A stretch of DNA of 32,207 nucleotides from an uncultured Bacilli bacterium (GTDB taxonomy: Bacteria; Bacillota_I; Bacilli_A; RF39; UBA660), in the NCBI GenBank assembly GCA_944332215.1, contig CALVJP010000061.1, positions 1 through 32,207 on the forward strand, read 5' to 3'. The notes under the pieces were generated by a model. The model saw nothing but the letters and a program-made list of their open reading frames with translations. It did not search any database and was not told the DNA's origin. Positions 1-7,800 of the stretch are shown in pieces. Position numbers and translations under genes: made by a program. How positions within the stretch are numbered: the first letter of the stretch is position 1; each line of letters begins with the position of its first letter.

Positions 1-700
1 TATTGAATAATTCTAAATATTCAAATACATCGTTAACTTGTTTTAAGACAGATCCTTTAAATTCTTTTCTGTCTTTAAATTCTAATTTATTATTCCCATT
101 ATAAATTGCACATTTTACCGTATAAGGACACTCATCTGATAATAATAAGCCTAAATTTGTATATTGACCATTTAAATTAACAATATTTAAACTTTTTAAT
201 TTATTTTCATCTAATTTAATGTTATGTCTATCAAAAATACTATTTAATGTATCAAAATGAAGAGTTTGATTTTTAGAGGTTAATGTTTCGAAAGAATCTC
301 CTTGACTTTCAATCAACATTTTCTTTATTACCTCTTCACTTGCAGGTGCACTAGTATTACCGTATCTTAAATATACACCAGATGTTTTAATACCTTTGTC
401 AGCTAAGTAATAAGGCTTATTAGGAGCTTCCATGATATTTATTTCAATTACATCTTTATCACTTATGTTTATTAAATTGATTGATGTATATAATGTTAGA
501 TCACTCTTAATTCCCTCACGTATCATTCCGGAAAGTGATTCTAAATCGTCTTTTGCATTTTTTAAACCAACCACTTTGCCATTATCATCAATACCAATGT
601 ATATTTTCCCACCTTTAGTATTAGCAAAGGCAATTATTTCTTTCTTAATTTCCTTTGTCAATTCAATTTTTAATTCTGTATATTCATCTTCACTAAACAT
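1..700 (-). CDS. AlbA_2-type putative DNA-binding/transcriptional regulator, partial (C-terminus outside window)
   Basis: Reading the minus strand from the ATG at 700 gives an open frame of 233 codons that leaves the window without a stop. The protein starts MFSEDEYTELK and contains IIAFANTKGGKIYIGIDDNG (residues about 24-43). This is the pattern of the Schlafen AlbA_2 (former AAA_4) domain found in many putative transcriptional regulators and RecG-like accessory proteins. A second block around residues 98-138 (DVIEINIMEAP, KPYYLADKG, GVYLRYGNTSAPAS) is also typical of this family. The RBS GAGGTG lies 5 nt upstream of the ATG, and a TTGATA-17-TATACT promoter precedes it. The start was chosen on that RBS. 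The gene lies on the far side of a RhuM cassette downstream of ssrA, and a deleted copy of it sits at 2206-2463. The family is seen in the sequence; the regulatory role is inferred. Confidence 0.8.
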   Translation of the reverse strand, partial: MFSEDEYTELKIELTKEIKKEIIAFANTKGGKIYIGIDDNGKVVGLKNAKDDLESLSGMIREGIKSDLTLYTSINLINISDKDVIEINIMEAPNKPYYLADKGIKTSGVYLRYGNTSAPASEEVIKKMLIESQGDSFETLTSKNQTLHFDTLNSIFDRHNIKLDENKLKSLNIVNLNGQYTNLGLLLSDECPYTVKCAIYNGNNKLEFKDRKEFKGSVLKQVNDVFEYLELFN

Positions 701-717
701 TTTATCACCTCAATTAT

Positions 718-746
718 AGTATATACAAAACAAAAAATATTATCAA
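718..746 (-). promoter_or_regulatory. Promoter of the AlbA_2-type gene
   Basis: On the minus strand TTGATA (741-746) is followed by a 17-nt spacer and TATACT (718-723), about 18 nt upstream of the start codon at 700. Three tandem GTGACCGAAAA units lie directly upstream of the -35 box, a position where a regulator could act. Confidence 0.6.
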
Positions 747-752
747 TGTTTT

Positions 753-785
753 CGGTCACTTTTCGGTCACTTTTCGGTCACTTTA
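753..785. repeat. Three tandem 11-bp repeats (CGGTCACTTTT) upstream of the AlbA_2-type promoter
   Basis: CGGTCACTTTT occurs at 753-763 and 764-774, with a third unit CGGTCACTTTA at 775-785. On the transcribed strand this reads as GTGACCGAAAA units ending 6 nt from the -35 box. The duplicate locus at 2456-2466 carries only one unit. The arrangement resembles a multi-site operator or activator site; function is inferred. Confidence 0.75.
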
Positions 786-819
786 AATAAAATATAATTT
801 ATCAGTCTTTCATTAAAAG

Positions 820-842
820 AAAAAACGAACTTCAAAAGTTCG
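820..842 (-). terminator. Intrinsic terminator, second copy of the ssrA terminator
   Basis: A 7-bp stem (826-832 pairing with 836-842, loop CAA) is followed on the minus strand by a run of six T. It matches the ssrA terminator at 2503-2525 apart from a paired change that preserves base pairing: G-C in the ssrA copy, A-T here. It lies upstream of the AlbA_2-type gene and downstream of the RhuM gene. Confidence 0.8.
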
Positions 843-859
843 AATAAAATTCAATCTGG

Positions 860-1111
860 GGCCGCCAAAGAAAGTTATCTACAACTTTTACCAAAGGTAA
901 TTGATATTTGAACCAACCTTTAATTAAATTATAACATTATTTTCTGAATTTGTTATATTTATTTTAATCTTACTATTAAATCATTCCAGTTATTAGCAAT
1001 AATATTAAAAAAGCCTAGTTCATGATTAGAAACTATATCATCCTTTTATAATTTTTATCTAAAATCTCTTTCAAGTTACTATTTCTATCAAGCCACTAAA
1101 TATAATCTATC
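860..1111. other. Non-coding stretch between the repeat copy and the RhuM gene
   Basis: With the repeat and promoter region, 701-1111 holds no gene. From 860 to 1111 the DNA is AT-rich with no convincing frame or RBS on either strand. The minus-strand text next to the repeat reads GGCGGCCCCAGATTG. It resembles the end of a tmRNA or tRNA acceptor stem, but no full tRNA or tmRNA fold can be made from the flanking bases. It may be a degraded attachment site or junction; this is uncertain. Confidence 0.4.
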
Positions 1112-2146
1112 TCATTCTTTATTGTTTTCAATATTTTTGGTTTCTAGCATAAATTTATCAAAATCTGATGAAAATAATTTATCTTGTTTTATTCTATATT
1201 TCTCAAACTCCGTTAATGCTTTATCACATGCAATCTCATGTGAAATTTTCCCTGCATTTTTTAAAATATCTCTATCGTCAGATAATAGATATTTATCAAT
1301 TCTAGCAGACCAATCTTCCATAGTCATAGGAATATTTCTTTTTGCTCTGGCTTCTGCTAAATCTAAAAAGGCAGTTACTATCAATTCTAGTTGTTCTAGT
1401 TCATCCTTACTTAAATAATTCTTTGCAATTACAACATCGGTTTCTAATATTTTACCGTTAGGAGAATTTTTCCAACTCGTAAGCCCCATATAATCTTTGT
1501 CGGCATCAACACGATTATAAATTATTTCAGCAGCAGTATGATGTGTTACAGCATATTCCATTTTATTTTGAATCTTTTTAAAAAAATTAATAGTTGTAGG
1601 AGATTTACTATCATAATCAATACTTGTTGCATAAATATCTGTTATTTTTTGATAAAATCTTCTTTCTGATAATCTTATTTCTCTTATTTCAGCAAGTAAT
1701 GATTCAAAATAATCTTCGTCAAAGAATGTTCCATTTTCCATTCTTTTTTTATCAATAATATATCCTTTTTTAGAAAATTCTTTTAAAACTGATGTAGCCC
1801 ATCTTCTAAATTGTATTGCTTTATCAGAATTTGCTCTATATCCAACAGAAATTACAGCGTCTAAATTATAATAGTTTGTTTGATATTTTTTTCCATCACT
1901 AGCAGTATGTGCAAATATTGCACATACTGAATCTTTATCTAATTCATAAGTATCAAAAATATTCTTTAAATGTTTGGTAACAACACTTCTATCGATATTA
2001 TATAATTCAGAAATGGACTTTTGAGTAAGCCATAACTCACCATTTTCAAATCTAACTTCGATTCCTTTTCTATGAATTTGCTTATCGAATATTAAAAATT
2101 CTGCACTAGAACTTCTTATAATTAAATCTTTAGACACATATCTCAT
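1112..2146 (-). CDS. RhuM-family protein
   Basis: The 344-residue product matches the RhuM (virulence RhuM) family in length and motif order. It has IEVRFENGELWLTQ and a helix-turn-helix-like KSISELYNIDRSVVTKHLKNIF at about residues 29-63. FAHTASDGKKYQTNYYNLDAVISVGYR follows at about 79-105, then QFRRWATSVLKEF. The C-terminal half (residues about 160-250) has the YATSIDYD and HHTAAEIIYNRVDADK blocks usual in this family. RhuM was named from a Salmonella pathogenicity island; its biochemical function is not established, and it is common as island cargo. The gene appears intact. It lies between two copies of the ssrA-downstream sequence, which supports acquisition as a cassette. The RBS before the ATG is weak. 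Confidence 0.85.
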   Translation of the reverse strand: MRYVSKDLIIRSSSAEFLIFDKQIHRKGIEVRFENGELWLTQKSISELYNIDRSVVTKHLKNIFDTYELDKDSVCAIFAHTASDGKKYQTNYYNLDAVISVGYRANSDKAIQFRRWATSVLKEFSKKGYIIDKKRMENGTFFDEDYFESLLAEIREIRLSERRFYQKITDIYATSIDYDSKSPTTINFFKKIQNKMEYAVTHHTAAEIIYNRVDADKDYMGLTSWKNSPNGKILETDVVIAKNYLSKDELEQLELIVTAFLDLAEARAKRNIPMTMEDWSARIDKYLLSDDRDILKNAGKISHEIACDKALTEFEKYRIKQDKLFSSDFDKFMLETKNIENNKE

Positions 2147-2205
2147 CTCACTTTCAAATTGGATAAGTAACTTCTATAAAATATTATACTCTTTTCTAAG
2201 TATTT

Positions 2206-2463
2206 TTAAAAGATTTGTGGTATGTATTTTTCTTCTTGATTTTCAATTAGCATTTTCTTTATTACCTCTTCACTTGCAGGTGCGCTAGTAGTAGCATATC
2301 TTAAGTATACACCAGATGTTTTAATGTCTTTGTTAGCTAAGTAATAGGGTCTATTAGGGGCTTCCATGATATTTATTTCAATTACGTCTTTATCACTTAC
2401 ATTAGTTATATTATATACAAAATTATTTACGAACCTAAAAATATTATCAATGTATTCGGTCAC
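2206..2463 (-). pseudogene. Remnant of an AlbA_2-type gene, internal deletion
   Basis: The open frame encodes 85 residues, of which only about 27-75 are a real gene remnant. That part (DVIEINIMEAP, KTSGVYLRYATTSAPASEEVIKKML) is nearly identical to residues about 98-150 of the intact AlbA_2-type protein at the left edge. The first ~18 codons read through what is promoter and leader DNA in the intact copy, beginning at the GTG of a GTGACCG repeat unit. The RBS, true start and first ~95 codons are therefore deleted, probably across a short TATATA-like microhomology, and the frame ends soon after the conserved block. A functional short protein is unlikely. Confidence 0.8.
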
Positions 2464-2542
2464 TTTGAATAAAAATATAATTTATCAGTCGTTTATTAAA
2501 AGAAAAAACGAGCTTCAAAAGCTCGAATAAAATTCAATCTGG
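2435..2542. repeat. Long direct repeat, ssrA-proximal copy
   Basis: This copy includes the last bases of the tmRNA gene (CCA at 2540-2542), the tmRNA terminator and the leader DNA of the AlbA_2 remnant. It pairs with 731-859. Differences are point changes plus two fewer CGGTCAC units. Confidence 0.85.
2503..2525 (-). terminator. ssrA intrinsic terminator
   Basis: A 7-bp stem CGAGCTT/AAGCTCG (2509-2515 with 2519-2525, loop CAA) is followed by six T on the minus strand. It begins 15 nt after the CCA end of the tmRNA gene. Confidence 0.9.
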
Positions 2543-2895
2543 TGGAGCCGAGGGGAATTGAACCCCTGTCCAAATATACTTTGAAAAAAATCTCTACAAG
2601 TTTAGTTAGCTTGAACATGTCCTAATAGATACAGTAGCTAACTCCTAATCTATTAGTAAGCCTATAAAATTCATTATTACCCTTAGGCCAAGTAATAATA
2701 TATCTCATTAAATGTGAGCCCCAACAAACCCCCATGAGAAAGGAGTAAGTAAGAGCGCTTCGCGTTTTCTAGGCGAAAGCTAATTGACCATAAGAGGTCT
2801 TTTCATTTTTTGCAGTTATATTTAACTGTGGACGTAACGTGCCCTAACGACTTGCAATTTTAATCGCCATATATCTGTCGAAACCAAGCGGCCCC
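2540..2895 (-). ncRNA. ssrA: tmRNA (transfer-messenger RNA)
   Basis: The minus strand starts GGGGCCGCTTGGTTTCGACAG and ends with a T-arm and CGGCTCC-A-CCA. The first seven bases pair with the last seven before ACCA (one G-U), giving the tRNA-like acceptor stem, with CCA encoded. Length is 356 nt, normal for one-piece tmRNA. The tag frame runs from the GCA resume codon (2811-2813) to TAG (2769-2771) and encodes AKNEKTSYGQLAFA, with the hydrophobic end that proteases recognise. tmRNA with SmpB rescues stalled ribosomes and tags the incomplete protein for degradation. It follows rnr and smpB, the classic arrangement, and has its own promoter and terminator. Confidence 0.98.
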
Positions 2896-2906
2896 AGATA
2901 AAAGAT

Positions 2907-2935
2907 ATTATAACACGATTAATTACTCCTGTAAA
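2907..2935 (-). promoter_or_regulatory. ssrA promoter
   Basis: TTTACA (2930-2935) and TATAAT (2907-2912) are separated by 17 nt on the minus strand. The -10 box ends 11 nt before the mature tmRNA 5' end, so a short 5' leader must be trimmed. The promoter abuts the stop codon of smpB, allowing tmRNA to be made independently of rnr-smpB. Confidence 0.8.
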
Positions 2936-2936
2936 G

Positions 2937-3371
2937 TCAGCGTTTTAATCTAGTTTGAATATCACGTTCAATATCTCGTCTTTTTATCGTTTCTCTTTTA
3001 TCATAAGTCTTTTTTCCCTTAGCCAACCCTAAAAGAATTTTAGCTTTATTTTTTTTGAAATATAGTTTAAGTGGGACCAAAGTAAAACCTTCAAACTTTA
3101 ACTTATCCGATAATTTAATAATTTCTTTTTTATGAAGTAAAAGTTTTCTCGTTCGAGTTTCTTCATGATTAAAAATATTACCTTGTTCATAAGGACTGAT
3201 ATGCATATTTATTAAGAGTGCTTCCCCTTTTTTAATCGTTGCATAACTATCTTTTAAGTTAGCTTTACCTGCCCTGATAGATTTTATTTCAGTGCCAGTT
3301 AAAACAATACCCACTTCAAAAGTTTCAAATATTTGATAGTCATATTTAGCTTTGCGATTGTTTATTTCCAT
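2937..3371 (-). CDS. smpB: SsrA-binding protein SmpB
   Basis: SmpB binds the tRNA-like part of tmRNA and brings it to the empty A site of stalled ribosomes. The sequence has the family signatures [49 protein letters not shown] and the basic tail [19 protein letters not shown]. The ATG at 3371 is preferred: AGGTGG lies 5 nt upstream, and [12 protein letters not shown] matches the family N-terminus. A GTG three codons upstream would overlap that RBS. The length of 144 residues is typical. The gene overlaps the end of rnr by 26 nt, indicating translational coupling, and is followed directly by ssrA, its RNA partner. Confidence 0.97.
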   Translation of the reverse strand: MEINNRKAKYDYQIFETFEVGIVLTGTEIKSIRAGKANLKDSYATIKKGEALLINMHISPYEQGNIFNHEETRTRKLLLHKKEIIKLSDKLKFEGFTLVPLKLYFKKNKAKILLGLAKGKKTYDKRETIKRRDIERDIQTRLKR

Positions 3372-5469
3372 GCTTACCACCTTTTTTTACTGGTTTAAAA
3401 TTAATTAAACCTTTATCTTTGTTTACACTATCCACAACAACCTCAATTTCTTCACCTAATCTATATCTTTTTTTGTTATGTTTACCAATTAAACTATATG
3501 AAGCTTCTTGATAAATATAATAATCATCAGCTAAATCATCAATTCTAATCATTCCCTCAACCAGATTAGATAGTTGAACAAAAAGCCCAAAACTAGTAAC
3601 CGTACTGATAAAGCCTTTATAAGTTTCTCCAAGATGTCCCATCATATATTCCGCCATTTTCATGTCAGTAACATCACGTTCACAGTCCACGGCTGCTCGT
3701 TCACGCTCTGACGATTGCTTAGCAATTTGCGGTAAAGTTTGTTCAAAATAACTCAAAGTCTCATTATTTATTTTATGTTTAAATAAATAAGTGTGCAATA
3801 AGCGGTGAACAGTTAAATCTGGAAATCTTCTAATTGGGGAAGTAAAATGGGTATAACATTTACTAGCTAATCCAAAATGGCCAATGTTTTTAGCATCATA
3901 AATGGCTTTTTGCATACTTCTTAAAAGCATAGTCGAAAATATTGGATATTCTTTTTTATCTTTTAGTTGATCTAAAATGCCTTGAATAGTTTTTGAGGTT
4001 AATTTTTTTAAATTGGCGTTGACTTTATAACCTAAAGTACTAATAAAAGTAAGAAAACTTTGAATTTTTTCTTCATCTGGTAAACCATGGACTCGATAAA
4101 TAAAAGGTAGCTCCATATAATAAATTGTCGTCGCGACAGCCTCGTTAGCCGCTATCATAAAGTCCTCAATAAGTTTCTCACCTGCACCACGGATTCGTCT
4201 TTGAATATCGATTGCTTGACCATTTTCGTCAACAATTATCTTAGGCTCATCAATATCAAAATCTATATAACCTTTTTGGACTTTCGCTTTTCTGATTATT
4301 TTGGCTAATTCAGCCATAAGTTTAAGCTTATCAACATAGGGCTCATAGCCTTCAGGAATAATATCTTCTTCGATTATTTTATTCACGTTTTTATAAGTCA
4401 TTTGTTTGCGCGATCTAATAACACTAGGGTTTATTTCACTATTAATAGTGGTTCCATGCTCATCGATTTCCATAACGCAAGAGATGGTTAACCGATCCAC
4501 ATTAGGATTTAATGAACATATGCCGTTAGATAGCTGATGCGGAAGCATAGGAATAACTCTATCAGCTAGATAAGAACTAGTCCCACGATTATAGGCTTCA
4601 TCGTAAAGAGCGGTTCCCTCTTTAACATAATGCGATACATCGGCAATATGAACACCTAAAAGATAATGTCCATTATCCAATTTTTCTATACTAATAGCAT
4701 CATCAATATCTTTTGTATCATCGCCATCAATAGTGAAAATTATTTGATCGCGGTAATCAAGACGATCATTCAATTCTTCCGGTTTAACGGCACTTGGAAT
4801 AGTAACTAATTCATTTTCCACAGCTTCTGGAAAAGTATCGAAAATAGCATATTTAGCCGCGATGGAGGCAATATCGACTCCAGGATCATCTTTATGCCCA
4901 ATGATTTTGACTACCTCGCCTTGATAATAATTACTTTTAGCCACAACATTATCGATTTTAACTAATACTTTATGACCTGCTACAGCCCCTTTTGTTTTAC
5001 TTGGATCAATTTCAATGATAATATTCAGTTTATCATCATCAAGATCGATAAAGTTTTTATTATCTTTGACATAAAATTCCCCAACTAACAAATCGTTTAA
5101 ATCACGTTCATTAATTTGTTTAATAACAGCTTCATGCTTTTGTTCATCGATAATATTTATTACCACTTTATCTCCATTAATGGCCCCATGCATGTTATTT
5201 CTGGCGATATAATAATCGTTTTCTTCTCCTTCAATGCTGACAAAGCCGAAGCCTTTAGGATGAGAAATTAAAGTGCCTATTTTTTGCAAACGATCGTTAA
5301 ATTTTTCATATTTACCTTTATTAGTTACTCTTATTTGTAAATTTTTTTGTAATTTGATGAGAATCTCTGGTAAATAAGCTTGCTCTTCAGGTGCTAATTT
5401 TGCTAAAATTTCTTCATACGTAATGGCCTTGTTTTGGCTTTCAATTATCGTTTGAATTTTTTCTTCCAT
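3346..5469 (-). CDS. rnr: Ribonuclease R
   Basis: A 3'-5' exoribonuclease of the RNB family that degrades structured RNA and, with tmRNA, non-stop mRNA. The 707-residue protein has an N-terminal winged-helix-like part, cold-shock domains ([21 protein letters not shown] at about 67-87), the RNB catalytic domain with the [16 protein letters not shown] aspartate cluster (about 245-260) and [20 protein letters not shown], then an S1 domain ([23 protein letters not shown]). The tail is short and basic. The start is supported by AGAGGTGG 6 nt upstream, and a TATAAT box lies in the preceding gap. It is first in the rnr-smpB pair and overlaps smpB. Confidence 0.97.
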   Translation of the reverse strand: MEEKIQTIIESQNKAITYEEILAKLAPEEQAYLPEILIKLQKNLQIRVTNKGKYEKFNDRLQKIGTLISHPKGFGFVSIEGEENDYYIARNNMHGAINGDKVVINIIDEQKHEAVIKQINERDLNDLLVGEFYVKDNKNFIDLDDDKLNIIIEIDPSKTKGAVAGHKVLVKIDNVVAKSNYYQGEVVKIIGHKDDPGVDIASIAAKYAIFDTFPEAVENELVTIPSAVKPEELNDRLDYRDQIIFTIDGDDTKDIDDAISIEKLDNGHYLLGVHIADVSHYVKEGTALYDEAYNRGTSSYLADRVIPMLPHQLSNGICSLNPNVDRLTISCVMEIDEHGTTINSEINPSVIRSRKQMTYKNVNKIIEEDIIPEGYEPYVDKLKLMAELAKIIRKAKVQKGYIDFDIDEPKIIVDENGQAIDIQRRIRGAGEKLIEDFMIAANEAVATTIYYMELPFIYRVHGLPDEEKIQSFLTFISTLGYKVNANLKKLTSKTIQGILDQLKDKKEYPIFSTMLLRSMQKAIYDAKNIGHFGLASKCYTHFTSPIRRFPDLTVHRLLHTYLFKHKINNETLSYFEQTLPQIAKQSSERERAAVDCERDVTDMKMAEYMMGHLGETYKGFISTVTSFGLFVQLSNLVEGMIRIDDLADDYYIYQEASYSLIGKHNKKRYRLGEEIEVVVDSVNKDKGLINFKPVKKGGKHGNKQSQS

Positions 5470-5531
5470 GTTTCCACCTCTATTATTTATTATAATCTAT
5501 TTTCCCTTAAAAATATAGTATTTTAATAATT

Positions 5532-5553
5532 AAAAACAGTTTAAAACTGTTTT
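5532..5553 (-). terminator. Intrinsic terminator after the DUF2238-like gene
   Basis: AAAACAGT/ACTGTTTT stem (5533-5540 with 5546-5553) followed on the minus strand by a T-rich tract. It lies between the membrane-protein gene and the rnr promoter and separates the two transcription units. Confidence 0.7.
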
Positions 5554-5561
5554 CTGTAAAA

Positions 5562-6119
5562 TTATTTTAATAAACGTTTAGAATTTAACACATACCAAAA
5601 GCTAAAAACAATAGATCCGATAAAGGCAACAATCATGTCCCACATGGTATCGTCAACGCCTGTTTCAACAACTTTCTGAGCATCGCCACCAAATAAGGCA
5701 TTGCAAGTAAACTCAAAGACTTCCCATACACCAGCGCACAGCCAAGTAAATGAAATAATAAATAAAATATTGAAGATTAGGCCTTTGATTTTTTTATGCT
5801 CTAATATTATCATCGCTATATAAGCGGTTAAAATACCAGAAATTGTATGAGTTACTTTATCAAAACCGATCCAGGTATTATAATATTCAGCTGTCACGCC
5901 TAAATAATGGGCCATGAAAATAAAGATGACCCAAATGGTAACAAAGCCTTCATTTATTTTTATTTTGCAAATTTTTTGAACAATATATGGTAAGATCACG
6001 GTTAAAACGATACTAGAATCTTTAAGAATTATGACAATTCCTTTATCCATTTCGCCAATAATGGTAAATGCAGCACAGATAATGGTAATGATCATTAAAA
6101 AGATATTAATTTTCTTCAT
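5562..6119 (-). CDS. DUF2238/YjdF-like integral membrane protein
   Basis: A 185-residue protein with about five or six hydrophobic segments. Conserved polar motifs lie at or between membrane segments: FDKVTHTISG (about 86-95), GVWEVFEFTCN (about 129-139) and GVDDTMWDMIVAFIGS (about 153-168). The His, Glu and Asp residues in membrane context match the pattern of the DUF2238/YjdF family, whose function is unknown. The start overlaps the last 14 nt of rmuC; GGAGAG lies 8 nt upstream, so the two are probably co-transcribed and coupled. No link to DNA repair is evident beyond this coupling. Confidence 0.7.
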   Translation of the reverse strand: MKKINIFLMIITIICAAFTIIGEMDKGIVIILKDSSIVLTVILPYIVQKICKIKINEGFVTIWVIFIFMAHYLGVTAEYYNTWIGFDKVTHTISGILTAYIAMIILEHKKIKGLIFNILFIISFTWLCAGVWEVFEFTCNALFGGDAQKVVETGVDDTMWDMIVAFIGSIVFSFWYVLNSKRLLK

Positions 6120-7170
6120 GGGTTAAGCTCTCCATTTCTACTTGGTTAATTGAATTAAAGCGCTTGGTGATTTTATCGGTGGTGGTGTGTAGATCTTTGA
6201 CATCTTTGCTGACACTATCGATAGAACGAGATAGTTTATCCCATCTTTCTTTATAGCGTTTAAATTCTTCGGATAATAAGCGAAGTTCATTTTGAATAAC
6301 TTTAGTATACTTATCTCTTTCAATGTTTTTCATAATGATTTGCATGGTCGTTAAAGTACTCATTAAGGTTGTAGGACCAGCAAGCCAAACGCGTTTTTTA
6401 TAAGCATAGTCGATAATATCTTGATGATAAGCATTGACTTCAGCAAAGATGGCTTCAGCTGGTAAAAATAAAATAGCTTGATCCGCAGTTTCCCCAGGAA
6501 TAATATATTTAGTGGCAATAGCATCGATATGTTTTTTCATGTCGGCTTTGAACATTTTTTCAGCTATTTCCCGATGGGTATTATTTTTATCGACCATAGC
6601 TTGGTAATTTTCCAAAGGAAATTTGGAATCGATGGCTATTAAGCCTAAAGGCTCGGGGGCAAAAAGAACACTGTCAGCAATGGTACCATTACTTAATGTA
6701 TATTGTAATTTATAAACTTTATTATTATTTGGACCAAAAACATTTTCAAATATATGCTTAAGATTAACTTCACCAAAAATACCACGAGTTTTTTTATCGG
6801 TTAAAACGGTTTGCAGAGAGATAATGTCATTGGACAAATTATCTATTTTCTTTTGAGCTTCGTCAATTTTAGATAGTCTTTCTAGTACTGATGTAAAAGT
6901 TTTATTGGTTTTTTCAAAATTTTGATCTAAACGTTCATTAACTTTGTCATTAATTAAATTGAGTTTGTTTTCGATTTTCTCATTAAGAGTACTGAAATTA
7001 TTATTGGTATTTTGGGTTAAATTATTTTTAAATTCTCCTAATTCTTTTATAACTTCGGTTTCCATTTTACCTAATCTTTCAGTTATATTTGATTCATTGA
7101 CATTTTTAGTAAGAGTGATGATACTAACTATTAATATTATAACTAATAAGCCAATTATTATGTATTCCAT
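6106..7170 (-). CDS. rmuC: DNA recombination protein RmuC
   Basis: RmuC-family proteins are membrane-tethered, with a nuclease-like core, and limit DNA inversions and rearrangements. The 354-residue protein has one N-terminal membrane segment (about 2-22), a long coiled coil (about 25-125) and the RmuC core. Core motifs are TRGIFGEVNLKHIFENVFG, ADSVLFAPEPLGLIAIDSKFPLENYQAM and ADQAILFLPAEAIFAEVN (about 138-245). KKRVWLAGPTTLMSTLTTM follows. Length and domain order are normal. A strong promoter and an AGAAGGTGG RBS precede the ATG. Confidence 0.95.
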   Translation of the reverse strand: MEYIIIGLLVIILIVSIITLTKNVNESNITERLGKMETEVIKELGEFKNNLTQNTNNNFSTLNEKIENKLNLINDKVNERLDQNFEKTNKTFTSVLERLSKIDEAQKKIDNLSNDIISLQTVLTDKKTRGIFGEVNLKHIFENVFGPNNNKVYKLQYTLSNGTIADSVLFAPEPLGLIAIDSKFPLENYQAMVDKNNTHREIAEKMFKADMKKHIDAIATKYIIPGETADQAILFLPAEAIFAEVNAYHQDIIDYAYKKRVWLAGPTTLMSTLTTMQIIMKNIERDKYTKVIQNELRLLSEEFKRYKERWDKLSRSIDSVSKDVKDLHTTTDKITKRFNSINQVEMESLTHEEN

Positions 7171-7193
7171 ACATCCACCTTCTATCTTTATTC

Positions 7194-7222
7194 ATTATAC
7201 CTTATATAACAAGGATATTCAA
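7194..7222 (-). promoter_or_regulatory. rmuC promoter
   Basis: TTGAAT (7217-7222), 17-nt spacer and TATAAT (7194-7199) on the minus strand, about 24 nt before the rmuC start. It would drive rmuC and the overlapping membrane-protein gene. Confidence 0.8.
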
Positions 7223-7254
7223 GGTCTTGTTTTTAATATAATAAACTTAATCTG

Positions 7255-7288
7255 AGCAAAAAATAAGAGGGATTTGCCTCTTATTTAT
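7255..7288 (-). terminator. Intrinsic terminator of the rhodanese gene
   Basis: AAATAAGAGG/CCTCTTATTT stem around a short loop, followed by a T-rich end on the minus strand. The stem includes the stop codon of the rhodanese gene. Confidence 0.8.
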
Positions 7289-7562
7289 TTAATAACCAAG
7301 CTTCATATCCACCGATGATGTTGATAGCTTTATATCCCTGTTTTTGTAATAATTGACATAGTCCTTTGGAACTGGAGCCTGATTTACAATAGAAATAATA
7401 GGTTTCATCTTGATTTAAATATTTACTAGGGTTAATGATTAAACTATTATACGGGATGTTTTTAGCACCAGGGATGTGGTTGTTATTGTAATTTAAGCTA
7501 GGTCTAATATCTATGATATTAGGATTATTCAGTGTTAATAATTCGGATATTGAGATATTCAA
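7281..7562 (-). CDS. Single-domain rhodanese-like sulfurtransferase
   Basis: The short product (about 93 residues) has the rhodanese fold pattern: NIIDIRPSLNYNNNHIPGAKNIPYN, then YYFYCKSGSSSKGL with the catalytic-loop Cys, then GYKAINIIGGYEAW. Such proteins carry persulfide sulfur on the active Cys; the physiological substrate cannot be read from sequence. The active loop is CKSGSSS, so the Arg common at its end is replaced by Ser. The start chosen is TTG at 7562 because AGAGGTG lies 6 nt upstream. A GTG three codons earlier would overlap that RBS. The gene is monocistronic, with a terminator at its end. Confidence 0.88.
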   Translation of the reverse strand: MNISISELLTLNNPNIIDIRPSLNYNNNHIPGAKNIPYNSLIINPSKYLNQDETYYFYCKSGSSSKGLCQLLQKQGYKAINIIGGYEAWLLNK

Positions 7563-7674
7563 AATAATCACCTCTAGTACAGTATATGAAATAATATATT
7601 TTAAATAGCGGTTAATTAAATAGAAAAGAGGAAGTTTTTAAATTCCTGCTTTTAATCCATAAAATAATTACAAG

Positions 7675-7712
7675 ATTACTTGAGGCGGTTAACTTGCTCA
7701 AGTAATTTTTTG
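7675..7712 (+). terminator. Orphan intrinsic terminator-like hairpin, plus strand
   Basis: A perfect 10-bp stem ATTACTTGAG/CTCAAGTAAT (7675-7684 with 7697-7706) with a 12-nt loop is followed by six T on the plus strand. No plus-strand gene ends here; the neighbours on both sides are minus-strand. It may end antisense transcription or a small unrecognised RNA. Nothing else is identifiable in the gap between the rhodanese and VirD4 genes. Confidence 0.55.
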
Positions 7713-7760
7713 GTGTAACCTTGTCTATGCCGAGCTGTTTCTAGGGTATATATGCACAAT

Positions 7761-7800
7761 AAAAGGCCTTTAAATATAAGAAATTAAAGGTCTTTTTAAT
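7761..7800 (-). terminator. Intrinsic terminator of the VirD4-like gene
   Basis: AAAGACCTTTAA and TTAAAGGCCTTTT form a stem immediately after the stop codon, with a short T-rich end on the minus strand. It is symmetrical enough to act in both directions. Confidence 0.75.

Larger units (their letters stand above)
731..859. repeat. Long direct repeat, distal copy (terminator plus AlbA_2 upstream region)
   Basis: This segment matches 2435-2542 over almost its whole length: the AATATTATCAATG block, the CGGTCAC unit(s), TAATTTATCAGTC, the hairpin and AATAAAATTCAATCTGG. The match stops at TCTGG, which in the other copy is exactly the CCA end of the tmRNA gene. A further matching block lies inside the genes (about 299-470 versus 2230-2405). 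Together these show a duplication of the DNA downstream of ssrA. Confidence 0.85.

Noticed and set aside
860-960. Possible tRNA or tmRNA gene beside GGCGGCCCCA
   Set aside because: No D-arm, anticodon arm or T-arm fold can be built in the flanking bases; only the short end-like motif remains, so it is kept as a junction finding.
3372-3380. GTG start for smpB three codons upstream
   Set aside because: The GTG is inside the AGGTGG ribosome binding site that serves the ATG at 3371, and the protein from that ATG matches the family N-terminus.
7563-7571. GTG start for the rhodanese gene
   Set aside because: It overlaps the AGAGGTG binding site; the TTG nine bases downstream has proper spacing.
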